Assembly (NCBI GenBank): GCA_963676095.1
Contig: OY781040.1
Span: 806,001-870,000, forward strand
Source of the DNA: G963676095 sp963676095
Lineage (GTDB): Bacteria > Bacteroidota > Bacteroidia > Bacteroidales > Prolixibacteraceae
DNA length: 64,000 nucleotides
Direction: 5' to 3'
Below the pieces are notes generated by a model that did not search any database, was not told the DNA's origin, and saw only the letters and a program-made list of their open reading frames with translations. Shown here in pieces: positions 26,509 through 36,198 of the stretch. Made by a program: the position numbers and the translations under genes. The stretch's first letter is position 1. Every line of letters begins with the position of its first letter.

Positions 26509-27678
26509 CTATTTTCTTAAGGATCCTAATAATAGATCACAAGCACTCCTTATAGCCCCTTCCCCTCCTTTTGCAGGCAAACATAAAATGTTAGGAATCA
26601 TTTTTATTCCGTCTGTTGCATCCATTGGACACATTGGATGTCCGACTGAACTTAATAAGTTAAAACAATTTATGTCATCACCGACGTAGGCTACTTCATC
26701 CAGCACTATTCCTTCTTGCTCGCATATTTCCATTGCTGCGGCTAATTTTCCGCCTTCTTTTTTCCCTTGGTACAAATAATCAACTTTAAGTTTTCTCGCC
26801 CTTCTTTCAACAATCTTTGTATCCTCCGATGTAATAATTCCTGTTTTAATGCCAGCTTCCCTCAATAGTTGAAAAGCCATGCCATCACGCGTATTAAATT
26901 TTTTTAATTCATCCCCGTTTTCAGAATAATACATTCCTCCATCTGTCAAGACTCCATCAACATCAGACAAAAAGAGTTTTATCTTTCCCTTCACTTTTTT
27001 TGATAAAACATGTCTGTACATCAAATTTTCAAGAATAGTCCAGTCATCAGGTTCATCTATTTCCATGGCTGTATATTCAGGCATTTCGTAAATACCAATC
27101 CTGCCACAAAGACGATTTTTATCTTTCAGAATATTTCCAACAGAATTGATGTAAAAAGCTCCATTTTCCATTAATCCGCCACAAAAATCCTGTCTTCTCG
27201 GCCTGTATTTGTAATCATAGTTTTTCGACGTACCATCTTCATTCCAAAAAAACCGATAATTTCGCACGCAGGTCAACATAGAATCAAAATCACCTTTCTG
27301 AAAACAGGTTAAAGCCTCATCAAAATGGGAAGACTCTGTAAGCGGGGATGTGGCCTGAACTAACAGAAATATATCTTCATTACTTAAGCCAGCCCTTTCA
27401 AGATATTCAATCATAACACTCTCAGTACTGGCAATATCTGAAGCATTCTGGTCAGATCGAACGAATATTCTCACTTTTTTGAAACCAAAACCAGAAACCG
27501 TTTTCCGTATCTCTTCGGAATCAGTTGCGACAATAATCTCATCAACATAAACAACGTTTTCTAAAGCATTAATACTCCAGTAAACCAATGGTTTTCCACA
27601 AAACATTTTGATATTTTTCAGAGGGATGGATTTACTTCCCCCCCTAACCGGAATAAAAGCAACTACTCTTTGTCCCAT
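26509..27678 (-). CDS. neuA: CMP-nonulosonate synthetase fused to HAD phosphatase
   Basis: Residues 1 to about 225 are an acylneuraminate cytidylyltransferase (VAFIPVRGGSKSIPLKNI at 6-23, LLVQATSPLT near 105), which activates a nonulosonic acid with CTP. Residues about 232-385 are a KdsC-like HAD phosphatase, with LFLSDVDGVLTDGG near 235 and EVAYVGDDINCFNLL later. The phosphatase can remove the 9-phosphate made by a phosphate-forming synthase before activation. The arrangement resembles vertebrate CMAS-type enzymes. It overlaps neuB by 16 bp. Confidence 0.9.
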   Translation of the reverse strand: MGQRVVAFIPVRGGSKSIPLKNIKMFCGKPLVYWSINALENVVYVDEIIVATDSEEIRKTVSGFGFKKVRIFVRSDQNASDIASTESVMIEYLERAGLSNEDIFLLVQATSPLTESSHFDEALTCFQKGDFDSMLTCVRNYRFFWNEDGTSKNYDYKYRPRRQDFCGGLMENGAFYINSVGNILKDKNRLCGRIGIYEMPEYTAMEIDEPDDWTILENLMYRHVLSKKVKGKIKLFLSDVDGVLTDGGMYYSENGDELKKFNTRDGMAFQLLREAGIKTGIITSEDTKIVERRARKLKVDYLYQGKKEGGKLAAAMEICEQEGIVLDEVAYVGDDINCFNLLSSVGHPMCPMDATDGIKMIPNILCLPAKGGEGAIRSACDLLLGSLRK

Positions 27679-28571
27679 CTTACCTGATTTCGCTTTAATT
27701 TATTTCGCTGAACTGATTCGATCTCCAAAATATCTTCCGTTTTATAAGCCAAAGCCTTGTTAACAGCTTTGCAATCCCGAACAAGCTTTCTAAGACCATC
27801 TGGCTCCAATGATGCTGCATGGTCAGTTCCCTTCCATGTTCTATCTAAAGTATAATGTCTTTCTATCCATTCAGCACCTAAAGCCACTGCTGCAGAATCA
27901 ATAGCAATTCCTAAATGATGACCAGAAAACCCAATAGCCTTTACACGTTTTTCAAATTGGTTTTTCAATCGGGTTATTTCATATAAACAAATATCCTCAA
28001 AAGGAACCGGATACCCGGAAGTGCAGCTATAGATAACTAGATCCTTTGCACGACCTTTTGACTCAAAAAGCGCCACAATTTTTTCTTCCTCCTCTTTGGA
28101 GGTCATCCCAAAAGATAAATGTACCTCCCCCTTGTATTCGTCACATAAATACTCCAGCATCTTTTTATTCAGATTACAGGCTGAAGGAACCTTTATCAGA
28201 ACGGGATTTATAGAAACAATTTCCTTCGCCGAAGTTAAATCCCAAACAGAAGTAGAATAAATGACACCGAACTCTTCACACCATTCTTTAAGCTGTTTAT
28301 GCTGATCTAAACCAAATTCCAAAAACTCCCGGTGCTCTCCATACGTATTACCATACGAATTTGCAGGATTCGGATGAGGAGAATTATACTCTTCGTCACT
28401 TAAAAGCTCCTTATTATTTCTCTTTTGAAACTTGACAACATCAACTTTACAAAAACTTGCAGCCGTTATAATCATTTCTTTTGCTATTTGCATGTCTCCC
28501 TTATGATTACAGCCAATTTCTGCAATAATATTAGGTCCAGAACTAAAATTCACACTTTTATTAAGCTTCAT
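27663..28571 (-). CDS. neuB: Nonulosonic acid (sialic/Kdn-type) synthase
   Basis: This enzyme condenses a six-carbon mannose-type sugar with phosphoenolpyruvate to a nine-carbon nonulosonic acid. Visible are NIIAEIGCNHKGDMQIAKEM near 14, VVKFQKRN near 46, KVPSACN near 143, GYPVPFEDICLYEI, and IGFSGHHLGIAIDSAAVALG followed by EWIERHYTLDR. At 302 residues it lacks most or all of the C-terminal antifreeze-like domain present in typical NeuB (about 345). It is the first of two overlapping genes with neuA. No NeuC-type epimerase or Leg/Pse enzymes are in the locus. Confidence 0.92.
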   Translation of the reverse strand: MKLNKSVNFSSGPNIIAEIGCNHKGDMQIAKEMIITAASFCKVDVVKFQKRNNKELLSDEEYNSPHPNPANSYGNTYGEHREFLEFGLDQHKQLKEWCEEFGVIYSTSVWDLTSAKEIVSINPVLIKVPSACNLNKKMLEYLCDEYKGEVHLSFGMTSKEEEEKIVALFESKGRAKDLVIYSCTSGYPVPFEDICLYEITRLKNQFEKRVKAIGFSGHHLGIAIDSAAVALGAEWIERHYTLDRTWKGTDHAASLEPDGLRKLVRDCKAVNKALAYKTEDILEIESVQRNKLKRNQVRWDKE

Positions 28572-28673
28572 AGTTATATATTTTTGTTAATATTTATATA
28601 TCATTACTGCATTAATGATTTCTGTTTAATATTCATCATCCCTTTTATATTATAGAAAATGACACAAGATATT

Positions 28674-29966
28674 TTAGGATATAAGAAGCTTTTCGTTTTG
28701 CAATTTTGCTTTCTGCGACAGTACATTTACTGTACTTAATATCTTATTGCGTACATTAGAATTATTTCTCAGAAAATACTTTGTTTCCTTATATATATTT
28801 TCAATATCGTGTCCATTAGGGACAGCATCATACTCTTTCAATGGAGACTCGTATCCGAGAACCGTCTGAAGACTCAACGTCTTATGCGAATTAGATTTTA
28901 AGAAGATACATGGTGTGCCACCAAGTGATGCAAGAATTGAAGGATGATATCTTCCGGAAATAAAAACACGTGCATTTGCTAAGATCGCCCCTCCCTCATT
29001 AACATCAGCATTCAGTGGTATTATGCCAATTCCCGTAAGGCGTGAAACTTTATATAAAAACCGATCTCCACTACATGCAGGAACGAGTAATAGAGGTACT
29101 TGAAACTTTTCCAATCTTTTTATTAAACTTACAAAAGAATCAATTGCACCCTCTCTGTTTTGATTATTAATCGCAGAACTTCCACTAATACAAATATATG
29201 ATTGATTAAAACTAAAATTTCTTAACTTTCTACTAGCAAGAATTCCCTTCGGTTGAAATTTATTATTTGTAAAATCTTCAATCCATGTTTCCTGAAATTT
29301 ATCTCTCCAAGAGAATAAGGCATCCGGAATATACTTAACTGATCCTATTTCGGGTGTTAATCGTTTTATAATATTATAAGAAAACGTATCTCTAACTCCT
29401 ATTCCGTTACATTTCTTCAACGCACATATCAATTGTTTTTCAAATTGATCATCAATAATAGAAGATTTAGGAGAATAAGAAATCATGGTATTTAAAAGAA
29501 ATGTTTTTTTACTCATTTGTTGAGAAATTCTTAAAATAAATACTAGAAATAGGGCGACCCTCTCTGTCGGTTTTGAAAAAATAATACTTCCTTCTCCATT
29601 AATGACTACAGCATCACATTCTTTTATCTTCTCATATAAATCATTAAGCCTAGCATACTTATTCTTAAGCTTTAAAAACCTTCTTACGCTTTGTTCAATA
29701 TCATGAGTAATAAAGTCCTTGTCTCTTAATCTCTTTGAAATTTTACCCAAAATAATTTCAAACCGTATAGGTATTTTTCTGTATAATAAACTTTTAGGAA
29801 ATATGGAAGAATACAAAACCGGGACAGAAGAAACAAGTTTATAAGAACTTGGTACTATACCCGAAATAGCATGGTCTCGAGTCATAATTTCATACAATGC
29901 CTGACTTGTTGCTTGAGCTCCCCAATTTATTCGACACCTGCCATCTCCAACATATAATATTTTCAT
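28674..29966 (-). CDS. Polysaccharide pyruvyl transferase family protein (second)
   Basis: The 430-residue protein starts MKILYVGDGRCRINWGAQATS, with WGAQATSQAL in the place of the usual GNxGDD loop. It carries CDAVVINGEGSIIFSK, RKLRNFSFNQSYICISGSSA, and ANARVFISGRYHPSILASLG followed by GTPCIFL. The SxRYHP motif and the GEGS loop place it in the PF04230 family, in a subgroup distinct from the gene at 25254. Together the two genes bracket the nonulosonate pair. Confidence 0.82.
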   Translation of the reverse strand: MKILYVGDGRCRINWGAQATSQALYEIMTRDHAISGIVPSSYKLVSSVPVLYSSIFPKSLLYRKIPIRFEIILGKISKRLRDKDFITHDIEQSVRRFLKLKNKYARLNDLYEKIKECDAVVINGEGSIIFSKPTERVALFLVFILRISQQMSKKTFLLNTMISYSPKSSIIDDQFEKQLICALKKCNGIGVRDTFSYNIIKRLTPEIGSVKYIPDALFSWRDKFQETWIEDFTNNKFQPKGILASRKLRNFSFNQSYICISGSSAINNQNREGAIDSFVSLIKRLEKFQVPLLLVPACSGDRFLYKVSRLTGIGIIPLNADVNEGGAILANARVFISGRYHPSILASLGGTPCIFLKSNSHKTLSLQTVLGYESPLKEYDAVPNGHDIENIYKETKYFLRNNSNVRNKILSTVNVLSQKAKLQNEKLLIS

Positions 29967-30399
29967 TTGTATTAATTTCTAATTTCGTTTCTATAAGTTA
30001 TAATCATAAAAAAAGATGTAAGCCACCATTATCAAAGAGGGCGTCCTTAATTACAGATCCAACCAAGGTAGGGAGAAAACTAATACTTTTTCTCTCTTTT
30101 TCTTCATGCTATTGATACTTTAAATACCATCTTATAATATCTGCGTCTAAACCTACTATGCTAACGAAGTAGCATTCTGATCAAAAGTGGTTGCAACAAT
30201 AAGGTTTTCTTTTTATCGACAAGTAGTTTTGGAGAAGTTTTATCGCCAACCTCCCTTTCTCAGAACTCCCCAAAAATCCCAAATGGACGGCCTCGGTAGT
30301 ATTGCACGCAGACCTTGTGAACATACATCAGCTGCCTGAATACTCAGTTCTTCCCCTCCTACTCGTTTCCACTGACGAGGAACTCGAATATACTGACCT
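29967..30399. other. Intergenic, no intact gene
   Basis: Apart from the possible transposase remnant to the right, I see no credible coding frame. The minus-strand reading at 30240-30400 (AADVCSQGLRAILPRPS) is not recognisable. Confidence 0.45.
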
Positions 30400-30485
30400 A
30401 TTATGCTTTGAACTAACCAGGTTAACACGCTAAACCGATACTTCAGGGTGAATACAATATGGATACTCAAATTTGTACAAGACAT
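30400..30485 (-). pseudogene. Possible IS200/IS605 TnpA N-terminal remnant
   Basis: The first ~25 residues of a minus-strand frame, MSCTNLSIHIVFTLKYRFSV then LTWLV, resemble the start of IS200-type Y1 transposases (MSYTxLxxHIVFSTKYR). The sequence past this point (down to 30240) does not match. It sits in the gap between the second pyruvyltransferase and the flippase, where nothing else is coded between 29967 and 30666. Confidence 0.4.
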
Positions 30486-30666
30486 ACGTCAATTTTGTTT
30501 TACTTTTATACCACAGGTTAAGTTTTAATGGCATAACCCTTTAATATTAACGATCAAAGACCGTGGTTTGTCAGATTACAATTAATACAACAAAAAAAGC
30601 TACTGATACAATTCCGTATTTATAGAAGTTCGAACACCTACAGGCCATTCATAATTTCCAATTATC

Positions 30667-32193
30667 TTATTTTCGAAATAGGATTCTCTGCCGCAGGATG
30701 TTCAATATATACGATTTTTCTTTTTTTGTCAGTCCAATATAATAAATGACAATAGGAGAGATTAATATATCACATAACAAAATCGAAAAAAAACGGAAAA
30801 ACCCATCCATGACTGATAAATATATAAATAACAAGAAGATTGATAAAATGCTCGAAACAGTCAATATTTGAGGAAAAACATTTTTAACATAATTGATTGC
30901 ACTTAATTTTGTTACTTTTTGAAAAATAAAAAGTCTTGGCAGTAAACTAACCAATGTAAGTATAATCATTATAATATAAGAAACCTGAGGAGAAAAACCG
31001 AATTTATAGAATATATAAGAAAAAGGAATTATCAAAACTTGTGTGACTGCTACAACAGCTTGATAAGCTTTTATATTTCCTGTGGCTTGTACTGCAGTAA
31101 TTATAGGAGAATTAATTACCTCAATCAGTGTATTAAGGATAATTATCCTTGTAAAAATTACAGTAAATTCAGGAAAATCCTTAAGCCATAATTTTAATAT
31201 ATAATCTGTTTCAAATAATAAAGGTAAAGATAATATCAGAATCAAAAAGTATGAATATTTAGAACTTGATATTATCAATTTTTCTAATTCTTTTGTATCA
31301 TTCTTTGAATAGCTTTTTATAATTTGCGGCTTGACGGCAATATAAAAATTATTGGTAAAATTTAAAAGTGTCGAATTAATTCTAAAGGCGATTGCTTGGG
31401 CAGCATTGACAATTGGATTGAAAAATAAATTTATCAGTATACTTATACCTTGATTTCTCATTATTCCAACTAATGAACCTATTAAATTCCAACCTGAATA
31501 ACTTATAATCTCTTTAAAAAGGGAACCCTCCCAGTAAAAAGAGAATCGGCATTCATCAAATCTGCGTTTACAGTATGCACGATATATCATTGTTACAAAA
31601 GTCGTAACAATAAAAATAAGCACCGAATAAAGCTTTAATTTGTCAAAAGAAAATAACACCAATAAGTAGACAATTAATAATTTTAAAGTCACTTCAACAA
31701 TGCTTACCCATGCATATATATTCATCTTTTCATGAGCAATTATCGCTGCATTATATGGAATAGTAAACATCGTCATCATGAATGATAAGATTGAGAATTG
31801 ATAGACCCAACGAGCTGCGTCTATTCTATCATCCGGTATAGTCATCTTTGAATTTAAAAACCAAAGCCCCAACGTTTCCGCTAAAAAAAGGATGACAATA
31901 GCTATCATAATATAGATCGTCATGGTAATGCTAAAAGTTTTTTTAAGCTGCTTATAGTCCTGCCTGCCTATTTCAAAAGCAAAGAAGCGTTGAGAGGCTC
32001 CAGCCATCGTACTACTTAAAAAAGAAAACATTATAACTATTCCACCAACCACATTATAAATTCCATAGTCACTAGTGCCAAGTGTATTTAACACAACTCT
32101 CACCGTATAAAGAGACACCCCCATTGTCAATAACATCCTGAAATAGAGCATCAGAGTATTCTTTGCTATTCGTCTATTGTTTTCCGAAGTCAT
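30667..32193 (-). CDS. Wzx-type oligosaccharide flippase
   Basis: The 508-residue membrane protein has about 14 hydrophobic helices and the MATE/PST-family start NRRIAKNTLMLYFRMLLTMG, followed by SLYTVRVVLNTLGTSDYGIY and NVVGGIVIMF. It flips lipid-linked repeat units across the inner membrane before polymerisation by Wzy. It is separated from the next downstream gene by a 700-bp gap holding a transposase remnant, so a transcript running into the AT-rich half must cross that gap. Confidence 0.93.
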   Translation of the reverse strand: MTSENNRRIAKNTLMLYFRMLLTMGVSLYTVRVVLNTLGTSDYGIYNVVGGIVIMFSFLSSTMAGASQRFFAFEIGRQDYKQLKKTFSITMTIYIMIAIVILFLAETLGLWFLNSKMTIPDDRIDAARWVYQFSILSFMMTMFTIPYNAAIIAHEKMNIYAWVSIVEVTLKLLIVYLLVLFSFDKLKLYSVLIFIVTTFVTMIYRAYCKRRFDECRFSFYWEGSLFKEIISYSGWNLIGSLVGIMRNQGISILINLFFNPIVNAAQAIAFRINSTLLNFTNNFYIAVKPQIIKSYSKNDTKELEKLIISSSKYSYFLILILSLPLLFETDYILKLWLKDFPEFTVIFTRIIILNTLIEVINSPIITAVQATGNIKAYQAVVAVTQVLIIPFSYIFYKFGFSPQVSYIIMIILTLVSLLPRLFIFQKVTKLSAINYVKNVFPQILTVSSILSIFLLFIYLSVMDGFFRFFSILLCDILISPIVIYYIGLTKKEKSYILNILRQRILFRK

Positions 32194-32525
32194 ACACTCA
32201 ACAACTAATATCTATTAAAAATCTATATAACCATTTAATCGATTATTCTCTATAGCCAGCTTACTTGTCAATCCGTCTTCATTCAATCTTGAACAGTTTC
32301 CCTGTTTCATAATAATTGGGACACCAGTTTATTTTGGCATACAATTATTAATCAGCTTAATATGATGTTCATATCAATTTTAGCCTATGTATAATTACCC
32401 TATCTTATAGATTATAAAAGAAATACATTCTTGATATTCCCATTTTAATCAAACCATTACGAAGATTACGTACAAGATTCTATATGAAAAATACTATAAA
32501 CTAACACTATATTCAAATACTCTTT
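32194..32525. other. Intergenic, no gene seen
   Basis: This is AT-rich spacer between the autokinase (upstream in transcription) and the flippase. No coding frame was found. It marks the border between the conserved export genes and the variable repeat-unit genes. Confidence 0.5.
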
Positions 32526-34973
32526 TTACTTATTCTTAAAAAGTTTAAGCCCGGCAAGTCTTACCCCTGATTTTTTACGATCTCCGTCATGGTCGTCACT
32601 ATAGTCGTAATAACCGTTTTTGTATGAGTAACGGTATGAATAGTACCTATACCCGTAGCCATAATGATCCAGTTTAATATCATTGATCAGGAGGGATGGG
32701 TGTTTCATAACGCCCTGTTCGGCCATCTCGTTGATAAACTTAAGCTGTTCTTTCCTGCTTATTCCATACCGGAGGATGAAAATATTCAGATCGGTCTGGC
32801 GTCCTGTAACTAATCCGTCCGTTACAAAAGACACGGGAGCATTATCGACAATAATAAAATCGAAATCCTTCTTCGCCTGTACGATCAGTTTGCCGTACTC
32901 ATCCCGTTCGAGGAGTTCCGCCGGATTTGGGGGTACTGGTCCTGACGGCAAAAGATATAAATTTTTTATATTGGTTTTTGCAATAACATCCTGATAAGCC
33001 GATTGTCCGATCAGAAATGTACTCAAACCTTCCTTGTTGGAGATATTGAAGATATTGTGCAGTCTGGGCTTCCTCATATCGGCCCCGATCAGTAAAACTT
33101 TCTTATCATTGACGGCCAGGATACAGGACAGGTTTGTCGAACTGAAAGTTTTTCCTTCTCCCGGGTAGATCGAGTGGATCCCGATTACCTTTTGCCCTTC
33201 CTGATTAAGCAGGTACTGAAGATTTGTCCTTACCCCCCTGTAAGCTTCTGTTATCGGGGCACGGGGTTTTTCAACAACAACCAGTTCTGTTGCATTCGTC
33301 GAGTGGGGCACATTGCCGATAATCGTCAGAGGAGTTAATTTCTCTACATCCTCTTTTAACTGGATCGTGTTGTTCAGATAATCCTTCAGCAGGATCACTA
33401 CCCCGGGAAGGGCAAACCCCAAAATTAATGCAAGAAGATAATAAATCTTAGAAGCAAGTCCGCTCTTTTCGACCCGCTCAAGGCGCGCCGGGTCGATCAC
33501 CTGGATATCCGACACGGTGGAAGCCATGGCAATTTCAGTCTCTGCCCGTTTCTGTAGCAGAAAAGTGTAGATTTCATTGGTCAGATCGTACTGACGGGTG
33601 ATATTTATCAGCTGCTGTTCCTTGCCCGGCAGGTTATTGAGTTGCCGGTTGATATCGTCCTCCCTTTTTTTCAGATTTACAATCGCCAGCCTGGAGTTAT
33701 CGATCAGGTTGACCAGGTTTTCCCGAAGTTGTGTCCCAACCTGATTGATCTCCTTGTTCAGCAAAACCATGGACGGGTTATTTTCATGCGTACTGAACGA
33801 TAGTACCTCACGCTGGTTATACAAATCGGTCAGCTTCAATACAAGCGAATTGAGAGAAGGGTCCTGCACGCCGACCACCGACGGCATCACCATCTTTTTA
33901 ATACTGTCTGTATTGTTCAGGTAACCCTGCAAGTTCCGGAAATAATCAAGCTGGATCTGGCTTTGTGAACGCTCCTGCTCAATCTCACTCAGCTGGTTCA
34001 TAACCAGTTGTCCCTGGGCCGTTATATCGACCACCTGGTTATTTGTCCGGAAGTTTGTCACCGTATTCCCGGCAGCCGTCAATGAATCGGACATCCCGCT
34101 TAACTGCCGGTTGATGAAATCCAGCGAACGCCTGTTGATTTCGGAACGGAATTCCAGTTTCTGATCGATATACTCGCTTACAAGCCCGTTCAGGTAATGA
34201 ATATCCCGAAGGGGCTCTGTCCCTTCCAGTGATAAACGGATCACGTCATTTTTTTTGTCGGTCTGTTCAACCTTCTCCTTCTTTAAGTAAGCTTTGGCCA
34301 GATCGCTTGGATTGGTGAAGCGGAAACAATAATCTTCTCCGACCAGGTCCTGGTAATTGTCCGGATTCTTAAGAAAAATCGTAAAATGAAAGTACTTGTT
34401 TTGAAAAGGCTGCCCGAACTTTCCTTTTTCCGAAAAGCTAACCTTCTCCGGGGCACCATTAAAGGTTACCTTACCATCGGCTGAAATGGTATAAGACTGA
34501 TCTTTATTGGGTTCAATAAAAAGTACCAGTCCTTCCAGATCTCCGCCGTTCTCGCTTTCCTGAACAAAGAAAGGCTCCCGCGTGTATAAGCCGTCCCATT
34601 TAAAAAAATCTTTCTGGTACCAGGAAGTCCGCCAGTTTAATTTTTCAAAAACATTCCGGGCCAGCGTGTAGGAATTGAGCAACTCGATCTCGTTCCCGAT
34701 CGTGACATCCGAAGCCCCGTTCATCAAGGCTTTCTCAAAGATATTATCCATATCTAGCTTCTGGTCATCCTCGTTAACCAGGATGCTTGTATCAACAGTG
34801 TAAGTCTGCTGCCGGTAGTAATGCGTAAAAATAAACGCCCCGATAATGGTAATGCCTGTGCAAAAGACAAACCAATACCAATTTTTTAAAAACAGGAAAA
34901 TGATCCGTTTATAATCGATTGCTTCTTCAGTCTCCTGCGCAACAGGAGCAGAAGGAAAAACGTTTTGTTGCAT
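32526..34973 (-). CDS. Wzc-like tyrosine autokinase / chain-length regulator
   Basis: The 815-residue protein combines a Wzz domain with two membrane segments (about 33-50 and 508-530), a periplasmic coiled-coil region (about 280-480) and a cytoplasmic BY-kinase. Kinase motifs are Walker A IYPGEGKTFSS near 602-612, Walker A' VLLIGADMRKPR near 626-637 and Walker B FDFIIVDNAP near 704-713. The tail after residue 765 holds eleven tyrosines within about 25 residues, the autophosphorylation cluster. It works with the Wza-like exporter encoded just upstream to control polymerisation and export. Confidence 0.95.
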   Translation of the reverse strand: MQQNVFPSAPVAQETEEAIDYKRIIFLFLKNWYWFVFCTGITIIGAFIFTHYYRQQTYTVDTSILVNEDDQKLDMDNIFEKALMNGASDVTIGNEIELLNSYTLARNVFEKLNWRTSWYQKDFFKWDGLYTREPFFVQESENGGDLEGLVLFIEPNKDQSYTISADGKVTFNGAPEKVSFSEKGKFGQPFQNKYFHFTIFLKNPDNYQDLVGEDYCFRFTNPSDLAKAYLKKEKVEQTDKKNDVIRLSLEGTEPLRDIHYLNGLVSEYIDQKLEFRSEINRRSLDFINRQLSGMSDSLTAAGNTVTNFRTNNQVVDITAQGQLVMNQLSEIEQERSQSQIQLDYFRNLQGYLNNTDSIKKMVMPSVVGVQDPSLNSLVLKLTDLYNQREVLSFSTHENNPSMVLLNKEINQVGTQLRENLVNLIDNSRLAIVNLKKREDDINRQLNNLPGKEQQLINITRQYDLTNEIYTFLLQKRAETEIAMASTVSDIQVIDPARLERVEKSGLASKIYYLLALILGFALPGVVILLKDYLNNTIQLKEDVEKLTPLTIIGNVPHSTNATELVVVEKPRAPITEAYRGVRTNLQYLLNQEGQKVIGIHSIYPGEGKTFSSTNLSCILAVNDKKVLLIGADMRKPRLHNIFNISNKEGLSTFLIGQSAYQDVIAKTNIKNLYLLPSGPVPPNPAELLERDEYGKLIVQAKKDFDFIIVDNAPVSFVTDGLVTGRQTDLNIFILRYGISRKEQLKFINEMAEQGVMKHPSLLINDIKLDHYGYGYRYYSYRYSYKNGYYDYSDDHDGDRKKSGVRLAGLKLFKNK

Positions 34974-34980
34974 ATAATAA

Positions 34981-35106
34981 TGTTTGAACAGTTTGAATGT
35001 TTAATGTTTGACGCTTCGCTGTTTTCAGGACTGAACGCAAAGAAGTTAAACTGAACGCGAAGACACAAAGACACTAAGAATTGTTTCTGTTATTAATATA
35101 GTTAAC
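34981..35106. repeat. Dispersed intergenic repeat, related to 61110-61785
   Basis: This stretch contains GTTTGACGCTTCGCTGTT (complement of AACAGCGAAGCGTCAAAC near 61747) and ACTGAACGCGAAGAC followed by TTAATATAGTTAAC. These match ACTGAACGCGAAGACGC and TTAATATGGTTAAC near 61590-61648. It lies between the autokinase start and the exporter gene, non-coding. Confidence 0.7.
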
Positions 35107-35265
35107 ACTGCTTCTGTTGCTGATAACTAACAGAACAAAGACACCTGATTATATTTGGAGGCTGGTAGGGCTCAGGCACTGTGCGCTATATTCCTTGCGC
35201 CAGGTGCTACACCATAACTTCTACTGTGACCTTACGTAACTTTTATGGTTTATTTTGTCAGGACT

Positions 35266-36054
35266 TTACCACAGCACGCCGATGATAGCCACCAGGATAC
35301 TCAGCGATGACAGCGATACCGAGATTACCTGGCTGTTCAGGGCAAAATCCTTATATTTATCGGGTTCTACAAATACATAATCATTGGGGTGAAGATAAAA
35401 AGCCGGAGAGTCGAAAATATTCTTATCGGTCATATCAAGGATGTAAGTCCGCTTGCCGCTTTTCTCCGGACGCATCACCATGACCCGTTTTATCTTTGCA
35501 TAGTCGGTGTTTCCATTTGCCATAGCAATTGCCTGAAGCACTGTAAAATCATTATTATAGTTGTAATACACGCCGGGCACTTTTACCTCGCCCAATACCG
35601 TAACACGGTAGTTGAGCAGTTTTACCTTTACCGTGGCGTCTTTCAGGAACTGGTCAGCCCTGGCCTGAACCAGCTTTTCGATATCCTGCTGGAGGTTCCC
35701 GGCAACAGGGATGCTTCCAAGGATCGGAAGATTGAGGTTCCCCTCGTCGTCTACCTCAAAACCATAAAGATAAGCTCCCTGGGGAGTCGTATATTTTTGG
35801 TACCCCATCGTAGTGCCTGCCTGCTGCATCCCCTCTTCCGGATTGAACAGCGTGTTCACTTCCGGGTTAAGCGACTTGATACTCACGTAAAGGATATCTC
35901 CTGGTTTGATAAAATACTCTGTTTGCTCTTCTGGGAGGCCTTTTAACAATTCCTCCGGCTGCGCATTATTCAGGTAAATAAGGTCCTCGCTGCTCCTGCA
36001 GCCAAAAAAAGAAAATGCCATCAGGACAAAGGCAATCTTTATTGTATGTTTCAT
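35266..36054 (-). CDS. Wza-like polysaccharide export lipoprotein
   Basis: The 262-residue outer-membrane lipoprotein has signal and lipobox FSFFGCRS, then a Poly_export domain (TEYFIKPGDILYVSIKSLNP) and a SLBB-type domain (VTVLGEVKVPGVYYNYNND). It ends in a hydrophobic helix SVSLSSLSILVAIIGVLW. It forms the outer-membrane channel with the Wzc-like partner. Bacteroidota versions usually have this shorter length. About 290 bp, including the dispersed repeat, separate it from the autokinase gene. Confidence 0.93.
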   Translation of the reverse strand: MKHTIKIAFVLMAFSFFGCRSSEDLIYLNNAQPEELLKGLPEEQTEYFIKPGDILYVSIKSLNPEVNTLFNPEEGMQQAGTTMGYQKYTTPQGAYLYGFEVDDEGNLNLPILGSIPVAGNLQQDIEKLVQARADQFLKDATVKVKLLNYRVTVLGEVKVPGVYYNYNNDFTVLQAIAMANGNTDYAKIKRVMVMRPEKSGKRTYILDMTDKNIFDSPAFYLHPNDYVFVEPDKYKDFALNSQVISVSLSSLSILVAIIGVLW

Positions 36055-36198
36055 AAATAATATAGATTTAAACAGAAAGGTATTATGATACGATTATATT
36101 TTGAGGTAAACTTGAACTCAGCTAAAACTCATCAGGTATAGGCATACCTTTTCCTTTTTTTGAAAATATTTCAATCACCGCAAAATTGGCACAAACAA

